Assembly (NCBI GenBank): GCA_012729835.1
Contig: JAAYCK010000113.1
Location: 1 to 64,000, forward strand
Length of the DNA stretch: 64,000 nt
From: Syntrophomonadaceae bacterium
GTDB taxonomy: Bacteria; Bacillota; Syntrophomonadia; Syntrophomonadales; Syntrophomonadaceae
Reading direction: 5' to 3'
Shown here: positions 63,139-64,000 of the stretch, piece by piece
Position numbering within the stretch: the stretch's first letter is position 1
How the letters are laid out: each line of letters opens with the position of its first letter
The notes under the pieces: generated by a model
Database searches by the model: none
What the model was told of the DNA's origin: nothing
Seen by the model: only the letters and a program-made list of their open reading frames with translations
Translations under genes and position numbers: made by a program

Positions 63139-63708
63139 TTGAGTTCAGATCTGGCAACCGAAAAGAAAGTCTCCTACGGAGTACCGGCAGTACTCTACTT
63201 TCTCATGATAGCCATTCTGGCCGGTATGTATTATTTTGCAGCATTTGTGATGTATGCCAATCCTGAAAAGGTGGTAAACGCCTATTATGACGCATATTTT
63301 GCCGGCGATTTTAAGACTGTCAGCGAGCATACCAGTGTTTTCCTGGCCGCGCAGGCATTGCCCCAGTACGGAAACCTGTCCCCGGCAACCCTGGTAGCTG
63401 AACGCAGGGAGATCGAGAAGGACATCGCTCTCATTATGGAACAAAATGCTGACACAGCAAATTATGAGGGTTTATCAATAGAAGTTATGCCCGAGTATAC
63501 ACGTAAGGGAGAATCTACTGCAATAGTGGTCTATAAGGTACTCAAGGACGGGAAAGAACTCGGTATGGAAGCGGCCATAATGGATAAAGAAACCAAGCGT
63601 TTACGCCTTTTCCAGACTACACCTATCGTCAAGGAAAGCCTGGCAGAAATAAAGCAGCTAGACATGAAGGAAATGGATAAAAATCTGGCCACTATGTTGG
63701 CCGAATAA
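63139..63708 (+). CDS. Membrane-anchored hypothetical protein
   Basis: TTG start with tggaggt RBS; N-terminal TM; charged soluble domain. Confidence 0.65.
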   Translation: MSSDLATEKKVSYGVPAVLYFLMIAILAGMYYFAAFVMYANPEKVVNAYYDAYFAGDFKTVSEHTSVFLAAQALPQYGNLSPATLVAERREIEKDIALIMEQNADTANYEGLSIEVMPEYTRKGESTAIVVYKVLKDGKELGMEAAIMDKETKRLRLFQTTPIVKESLAEIKQLDMKEMDKNLATMLAE

Positions 63709-63720
63709 GTGATACTATAA

Positions 63721-63769
63721 AAGCCCACTGGGTAAAGGTACTGGCGTACTTTTACCCAGTGGGCTTTTT
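63721..63769. terminator. Terminator
   Basis: aagcccactgggtaaa...tttacccagtgggcttttt. Confidence 0.9.
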
Positions 63770-63783
63770 GTTGCTGGTTAAGG

Positions 63784-64000
63784 TTATCCCTGATCCAACT
63801 TCATAACACCATCACGCGAACGGAAGACCCTGGTATTCTTGGCTACCGCTACCCCCTGCTCCAAGTAACATCCACTGGCGATGGCCGACCCAGCTTCAAC
63901 CCTTACCTGACTTCCCAGATGACAGTCTGAGCCGATCAGGGCATTCTTGATAACGGTGCCGGAGGCGACCTGAACATTCTCCCATAATACCGAGTTTTCA
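63784..64000 (-). CDS. C-terminal part of hexapeptide-repeat protein (sugar nucleotidyltransferase-like), truncated by window edge
   Basis: My minus-strand translation: ENSVLWENVQVASGTVIKNALIGSDCHLGSQVRVEAGSAIASGCYLEQGVAVAKNTRVFRSRDGVMKLDQG*. Confidence 0.7.
   Translation of the reverse strand, partial: ENSVLWENVQVASGTVIKNALIGSDCHLGSQVRVEAGSAIASGCYLEQGVAVAKNTRVFRSRDGVMKLDQG

Overview
This looks like an ordinary Firmicutes/Clostridia-type chromosome segment; the taxon is inferred from the CIRCE element, glmS ribozyme, ydaO-type riboswitch and SpoIID/SpoVR/YhbH-type genes. Most genes are on the minus strand. Recognisable blocks: a GapN-like aldehyde dehydrogenase and Fe-ADH; a secreted PGA-hydrolase-like protein; a putative defense island (about 8.8-18.2 kb) with a type I R-M system whose hsdR is split by one in-frame TAG, a compact MBL-hydrolase/unknown/membrane-protein operon, and a divergent AAA15-type ATPase; a ClC channel; ablAB (N-acetyl-beta-lysine osmolyte synthesis) behind a c-di-AMP (ydaO) riboswitch; a two-component system; the glmS (with glmS ribozyme)-glmM-FAD dehydrogenase-cdaR-cdaA cluster; a Liv ABC transporter lacking livF; spoVR-yhbH-prkA; fixABCX-like genes with an acyl-CoA dehydrogenase; four GGDEF proteins; and a MoxR/VWA pair. 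The most unusual signal is a near-perfect CIRCE (HrcA operator) just downstream of a consensus sigma-A-type promoter driving the MBL/unknown/TM operon, which suggests a heat-shock-controlled, undescribed three-gene system next to R-M genes. Also notable are palindromic composite intergenic repeats, two of which flank yhbH-spoVR, including a 74-bp perfect inverted repeat pair about 9 kb apart. All family calls come from reading motifs without database searches.
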